Below are positions 58,328-64,000 of a stretch of DNA of 64,000 nt, piece by piece. Made by a program: the position numbers and the translations under genes. How positions within the stretch are numbered: position 1 is the stretch's first letter; each line of letters opens with the position of its first letter. The notes under the pieces are model-generated. The model did not search any database. It saw only the letters and a list, made by a program, of their open reading frames with translations, and was not told the DNA's origin. Source of the stretch: Reticulitermes speratus (lineage: Eukaryota > Arthropoda > Insecta > Blattodea > Rhinotermitidae); the NCBI GenBank assembly GCA_021186555.1, contig JAJKFL010000014.1, positions 21,521,033 to 21,585,032 of the forward strand, given 5' to 3'.

Positions 58328-59344
58328 TGCGGAGGCAATTGCAAGGTTTGTGCATGTCCATTACGTACGTTGCAGAACCTATAGAGAGTTTCCTCCCCTC
58401 TACCTCTTATTCTAACTGTGTATTAGTAGTAGTGGACTGAATTAGAATGTAATGGCGGCTAGGAAAGGAGAGGGGTACTCAGATACGCATTATTGTCTAG
58501 GATTCTCGTATTGAGATTGCTTAATAGTACTGCGAATAAGAATTCTTTAGGATTATCCTTACCTCTTTCCCTCTCCTTTCTCGTGGTGGCTTCGGGTTAA
58601 GTTAACAAGACGCTGGCTGCACGATGCATCACTGCCCTTGCTGTAGAGCGCCTGGAGGTCCGGCTAACATGATTCGCGTTTGTTTTCTTTACATTTCGCA
58701 ACACGATGATACAGTTACAAGTTGTTTATGCATCTTTTGCTGCAGGCAAGGCGCAATTCGTATTGTGAATCCATATAAAAATTTAATAGCCAGATTGTAT
58801 ATGTAAATTATGCTGCCGATGGACACTTACTTGTTTAGCCTACAGCAGTACAGGACCTGAGAGTTTCAGTTCAGAAACACACATATATCCCACTCATTTG
58901 CTATTTACAAATGGGAAAGAAATGACCTATGTTAGGCTGTATATTGGTGTATACTTCGTTTTGAAACTTGGTCTCTGACTCTAAAAGGGGGACATAAATT
59001 AAGGTTGTTTGACAAATTAGTGTTGAAAGAAATATTTGAGCCTGAGAGAAAGGAAGCAACATTCTATAATGATTAACTTTACAGTTGTACTCGTCATCAG
59101 ATATTATTATTGCAAAGAAACGAAAGAGAGAATACGTTGGGTGGAGCATATACCATGCATGAGACTAATAAGAACTGCCTTTTGTGGAACACCAAAGTTC
59201 ATTACCTTCTTTAAAAGAGCCTGTCTCGAGACTTTGTTGTGAACCAGTTGTATGATTTTGAAAACGTCATGCTCTTGTTAATTTTAACCTTCTGTCCCCG
59301 CCTTGCTTTCCAGTGCTGTCTGCTTCAGGTTTTCCTACCGAAAT

Positions 59345-59430
59345 TCTGTGTAGACACGTACTTCCTAAGTCCATGTGTAGACACGTACTTCCTAAGTCCA
59401 TGTGTAGACACGTATTTCCTAAGTCCATGT
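59345..59430. repeat. 27-bp tandem repeat, three copies
   Basis: Three near-identical copies of a unit with TGTAGACACGTACTTCC and TAAGTCCATG. The period is nine codons, which keeps two frames open on both strands. Confidence 0.9.
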
Positions 59431-60719
59431 CATACCGTCCACCTAGTTTCCCTTGCACTGTTCACTCAAATAATGTTTGGAGAACTGAGCAATTCACGAA
59501 GCACCTTATTATGAAATTTCTGTAATGCTGTTATTTCTTCTCTTACGTTCAGATATTCTCAGTATTCTATCCTCCGACCACCTCAATCTCTGTTTTCTCC
59601 CAAGTTTAGAGACTACGTTTGACACCCATATACATATATTGGTACGAAAAATTATAATACTGATAGTAGTAAATTCCTCAATTTAGTGTGCATATACTTA
59701 CATAAACAGAATATTACAGAATTACAGAATTACGTACATAATAAATACACATTTCATGGCAATACAGCATATCTGTAGCAGTTGTCACAAACTTCGGGTA
59801 AAAAGTTTCATGTTTTTCTATTGTCCGCAGTAAAACGCATGACCTCTTGGTGATATGTGTATAAACTACAACATGTCGTTTAATCAGGCTGGGAATTACA
59901 TTGATTCTGAGTAGAAGGAAAGTGACTAATGCCGGAGAAGCTCTCCATAACCTGGATTTATGTCAGCTTCTGCATTAAAACCAAGATCTTGAGTGCTGAC
60001 CCAGTAGCAGAACTTACTTTTGTTACGTATCAAGCACGTAGGAGAATATTTACTCTGTCAGAAACATTTTTGCACATTAATATGCTATGTTTTATAACAT
60101 ATCTTATTATAATATTGACTCTAACTTCTAGAATACATATTAGGCGCCTCTAATTTAATATATTGCACGTGCACATTTTAGGATAACTGCTGTATTTGTT
60201 GTACAACGTCATTAAAAAGTAATTTCCTTTATATTACAAGTATCGTTATTGACACATACAACTTTAAAAACCAGAATGGTTTAAATTTTATAAATTTTAT
60301 GTCTTCAATTTTAAATTTAATTTTGATTTACATCGTCGTGACTTGACATATGTAAGTTGTGTTATGATTTAATAAAATTCTGAAGAAATAAGCTTAACCC
60401 TTTTGAATCATGCCTCCTAATTTTGATAATCGGTGAACTTCTAAGCATGAACTTATAATCTACAGTTTAAGTCTGTCGTACTTAAAAATGATTTCTCGTT
60501 ATCGGTAAACATTGTACAGTATTTCACACGAATGTAGAAGTAAATGCATAATGAGGAGGTTTTTTGTTCCGTCCGAGTATATAATTTCTTAAATCAAGTT
60601 ACAGATTTTGGCGTAAATTAATATTTGTAGTCTGCAGGATACGTTTTATGTCAGTTCAGTTTTGGTGAGTGATAGTTCAGGAATAATCCTGCATCACAGA
60701 CACTCGAAACGAAGTCTGT

Positions 60720-61045
60720 TTTTCTGGTTGTATCAGAACCAATTCTGTTGTATGGAAATGTAAGGGTTTAAGAAATAAGGTACAATACAATAGAAGCAAC
60801 CCACATGAAATTTCTCAGAAAAGTAGTCACTATTTTCAGAAGGGATAGCGTTAGAAGTGAGGAAATAAGGAAGGGCGAAGGATAGCAAGTATGGTGGAAG
60901 AAGTACATATTTACGATGGAGTGAAGAGCGCATGTGGACCAAACGGAGGGTTAAAAGTTGTCAAAGAAAATGCTGGACTGTAGATAAGCAGGCTGTCTCT
61001 GATAGGAAGACCTAGGAGAAGATGATAACAGTTTTAAGTAACCTC
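60720..61045 (+). mobile_element. Decayed LINE 3' end
   Basis: Contains peptide traces IEATHMKFLRKV and RDSVRSEEIRK that match the LINE C-terminal pattern (GCETW…ATHMKFLR…RSE), with several stops and shifts. Confidence 0.6.
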
Positions 61046-61214
61046 GAACTGGACCGATAGGAACATAGCGTAGCAACGGGGTGGAAGAAGAGAAGATTTT
61101 AAGCAACTTTTCGTGAAATAATTGTTACGTAAGTGTTATGTTACAATCTAAATTCATACCTGAATTAATAGTAGAAAGGATGTACAGGTAAAAGGTAGAA
61201 TTCAGCCTAGAACA

Positions 61215-61445
61215 GGCCATGATGGCCCAGGCGGGGAGGAGAGGTATAATTCTACTCTTTTTTAACCTCGGAACTAAATGGGGTGGATGGTCAAGACCAC
61301 ATCCCGGCCGCTTTACCCCCGGGAAAGATACCCGGTACCCAGGGCCGGTCTGGACGGGTGCGGAAAAATCTCTCCAAACCGGGATCCGATCCCTGGACCG
61401 TCCAGCCCATAGCGAGCCGCTATACCGACTGCGCTATCTCGGTCT
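61215..61445 (-). mobile_element. tRNA-derived SINE-like repeat, reverse orientation
   Basis: The tRNA-like head is on the right (CCGAGATAGCGCAGTCGGTA on the - strand) with B-box-like GGATCGGATCCC. A GC-rich body (CCCGGCCGCTTTACCCCCGG) contrasts with the AT-rich surroundings. Confidence 0.65.
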
Positions 61446-63670
61446 ATCAGAAAGGATGTAGTGCATAATTAATAACATAACAGAAGAGCCTAAGTTGCGC
61501 GTGCTGGAATGTAACTTCGTTACGTTTGATTACATTCCCTTGTCAACAAACTTGAATATGCATTTCAGTACCTGCACTATTGGTTACTCTGTCAACAATA
61601 TCCTGTTTAGGTCTGTCTACCTAGGTCAATAGAGACCACTCAGGGACGCATAAATGCAAATAAACTGCTTGGAAACTCGGTGTAGACGTGCAAATTCTTT
61701 GTACTCTTATTTCGCTGCATCTTGGTTGCTATAGTGAGAGTCAAAGTCTGAAGCCACCGACAACTGAAACTCTTTATGCAGTGCCGGCAGACCTATGAAT
61801 AATTACGACACAATTTGTGAAGAACCTTGAAACATCTTTACTTCTTGTTAGACTAATATACTTTTGGAAAGTAACATAATTAAGATTATGGTAGTCTGAA
61901 AGGATTTTAATTTCCTGTATAAACTATTCCAAGCCACCTTGAATGTAAATTAGCAGTTACATACATCGTGATTGCAGGGTCTGGGTTGATGCAATCCATC
62001 AGAAGTCGTGAAGAAGCGCAAAAAGTTGCTACTAAATTCCACGGTATCATCTACTATTTGTATCAGACATGATAAGACAGCGGAAATTTAGTATTGGCCT
62101 AGGGTGAAATTAAGTGATTTGCGTGCTGTACCTCGTCTTCATTTCTGTGTCCGGCCATTTCTGCATCAAGTTAGATTGATTTTGGGACTAGTTCATTTTC
62201 CTTTATAGGCTGCGATCACATTAAAACAGCTTCTTCTGTGGGCTATTAAAATATTCTGGAGGAAATAATGATATGAATAATAATTTATAATTTTTATTTA
62301 ATTATCATTACTGTAGCACTGAATTTTGCTTACTAAATGAAGAGGAAGAAGGAGTGCAGTGTCACAATTTTAGTAACTTTATTCTAGTCTCCGTTTTTCT
62401 GGGCTCTGACGCAGGGACAACGGAGACCTTACATGCAACGCTGCGAAACCCTACAAACTCGCATTCTTTTTCGGTTTTATGTCGTGTACGTCTTTAATCT
62501 ACTTTTGTCCAGCATTCCCCACACTGTGGTAACTGTGTGTTGCCTATTACTGTTTTTCCTCAGAGTTGATATAAAATGCTGTATGGTTTTCAGAATAATC
62601 GCAGGTTTTTCCATAAAGAGCGTTAGACCATTCATTTTTGTAATGGACAAGTAGTTTTCTTTCAAGGTAAATATGAATGTTTGGAGTCATTTGCAAAGTG
62701 AGAAATAGAACTCCTTATGTCGAGGTCATGCCTGTGTATCGGTCTATGACCTGGAACCGGCACATATATCGTTGACAGTTTTTTAAATTTGACTCTGGAG
62801 ACCGTCAGTAAATTTTGTTGGGCAAATCCGGTTTTCAGCCATACTGAGCTAAAAAAATGTTCAGTTTTTATACGCTTATAGATAAAATGTTCCGTTGCAC
62901 AGGTTTTTCGAAATTGGATGTGTCCGTAGGAGGCTTTAGTGATCTGTTGGGTTATTGATGCACAGTAATGTCACACACGGACCTTTTGATGTATGTCAGA
63001 AATAGCTTCGTATACTGTGATCGGATTCGACATATGACAGTCCCTCAAACATTTTATATGCAGACCAATTTTTAACCATATTAAATCACAATAAAGCCAT
63101 AAAAGGACTTTTTGTTTTTATACTTTTTCCAGAATTTTGTTAAAAATCGAGAAGGGAATTTCCGCTATTTTTTCAGTTGAATTTTACTGATTTCCTTTTC
63201 GTGATATCCTTTTTAAGCGGGCTTAATAAATTTAAAGATTAATGTTTTTCAAATTTTTTAACGTGTTATTAAAACATTTAGGTTTATTTTGAGAGTTCAA
63301 GACTCAATAGGAAGTTTTCACGAACCAAGTTTGTGTGGCGACCCTGGATTTGAGAGTCCCTGACTTAGATGAACGTCAGTTTTGGAAGTGTTAAGAACAT
63401 CCTCATGTAATCAGTCAGTATCTTCATCCGGCAAACTGTCCATCTTAATAACTGTCCTTAAGCCAAAGCGGTTCTCGTAACGCGGAGACATTAAATGATG
63501 CGTTTGTTTACCACAATACCATTTGTTTGCTCACGAGTAAGATTTCTTGTTTGTGTCTTGGTTTAGAACTACCCGATTTAACTAGGCTTCGTCAAGTATA
63601 TAGAATGGATAAAGACGAAACTTTTGTAGTAGAATTATCGTGAATGATTGGTTGGATTGGATGGAAAGTA
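61446..63670. other. No recognised feature
   Basis: AT-rich DNA with short frames only, up to the 44-bp tandem array. Confidence 0.5.
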
Positions 63671-64000
63671 CGAGAGTTGCCTGCTGTGGGGTAATATAAC
63701 GAGATGGCAAGGTAAGAGAGTTGCCTACTGTGGGGTAATATAACGAGATGGCAAAGTAAGAGAGTTGCCTACTGTGGGTAATATAACGGGGTGGCAAAGT
63801 AAGAGAGTTGCCTACTGTGGGGTAATATAACGAGATGGCAAAATAAGAGAGTTGCCTACTGTGGGGTAATATAACGGGGTGGCAAAGTAAGAGAGTTGCC
63901 TACTGTCGGGTAATATAATGAGATAGCAAAGTAAGAGAGTTGCCTACTGGGGGGTAATAACGGGGTGGCAAAGAAACAGGGTTGCCTACTGTGGGGTAAT
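63671..64000. repeat. Tandem array of a 44-bp unit, continuing past the window end
   Basis: About 7.5 copies of a unit containing GAGAGTTGCCTACTGTGGGG and TAATATAAC. From the second copy on, units alternate between GAGATGG and GGGGTGG types, giving an 88-bp higher-order period. Confidence 0.95.

Larger units (their letters stand above)
57434..59340. other. Gene D intron 1 and upstream region
   Basis: Holds the probable exon 1 and TATA box of gene D. A weak LINE-like trace (KERIRWVEHIPCMRLIRTA) is at about 59125-59180. Nothing else recognised. Confidence 0.45.

Noticed and set aside
58133..58384. 83-residue + strand frame
   Set aside because: No recognised domain, and it overlaps the gene D promoter and candidate exon 1 in antisense.
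59267..59525. Cys-rich repeat peptides on both strands
   Set aside because: They arise from three copies of a 27-bp tandem repeat, with no signal of selection or gene structure.

Overview
This is insect nuclear DNA: AT-rich, intron-containing and crowded with retroelement debris. It carries four cuticular-protein genes of the pro-resilin type (Gln-Tyr-Gly-x-Pro repeats followed by an RR-2 chitin-binding domain). The SINE and LINE remnants resemble those I associate with cockroaches and termites (Blattodea). That placement is inference from memory, not a database result.

Gene layout. Gene A is on the + strand (exons 11225-11233, 14312-15094, 16460-16702). Genes B, C and D are on the - strand (B: 26295-26287, 22793-22161, 21563-21315; C: 41319-41311, 38897-37853, 36852-36595; D: probable 58233-58225, then 57429-56458 and 55324-55061). 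A and B converge; B, C and D form a head-to-tail tandem array. All four share one plan. A 9-nt coding micro-exon (Met-Gly/Ala-Lys) is followed by a phase-0 intron inside the signal peptide, one exon with the rest of the signal peptide and the whole repeat domain, a second phase-0 intron, and one exon with the entire RR-2 domain and a short tail. Each has a TATA box 75-100 nt before its ATG and a candidate AATAAA after the stop. The proteins are predicted to be secreted, with the RR-2 domain binding chitin and the Tyr-bearing repeats forming a flexible, possibly dityrosine-crosslinked matrix. Gene C has a one-base frameshift in its repeat exon. The RR-2 exons of B and C are almost identical although their repeat exons differ widely.

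Non-genic sequence. 0-9 kb: tRNA-derived SINEs, a 6 x 119 bp tandem array and an AT microsatellite. 9-10 kb: a degenerate dispersed motif. 12-28 kb: 3' ends of non-LTR retrotransposons and more SINEs, largely inside introns. 32-36 kb and 46-53.5 kb: Penelope-like element (PLE) material, including a damaged PLE with RT and GIY-YIG remnants, a second element nested in it with an 11-bp target duplication, and inverted-repeat derivatives. 63.6 kb to the end: a 44-bp tandem array that runs off the window.

The most interesting layer is RNA. Six sequences in 32-53.2 kb have a complete hammerhead-ribozyme core (CTGANGA, stem II, GAAA, short helix III, complementary helix I), and several mutated copies lie nearby. 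Hammerheads in PLE terminal repeats are an established phenomenon; the number and diversity in one short region deserve a second look. I see no tRNA or rRNA gene and no CRISPR array.
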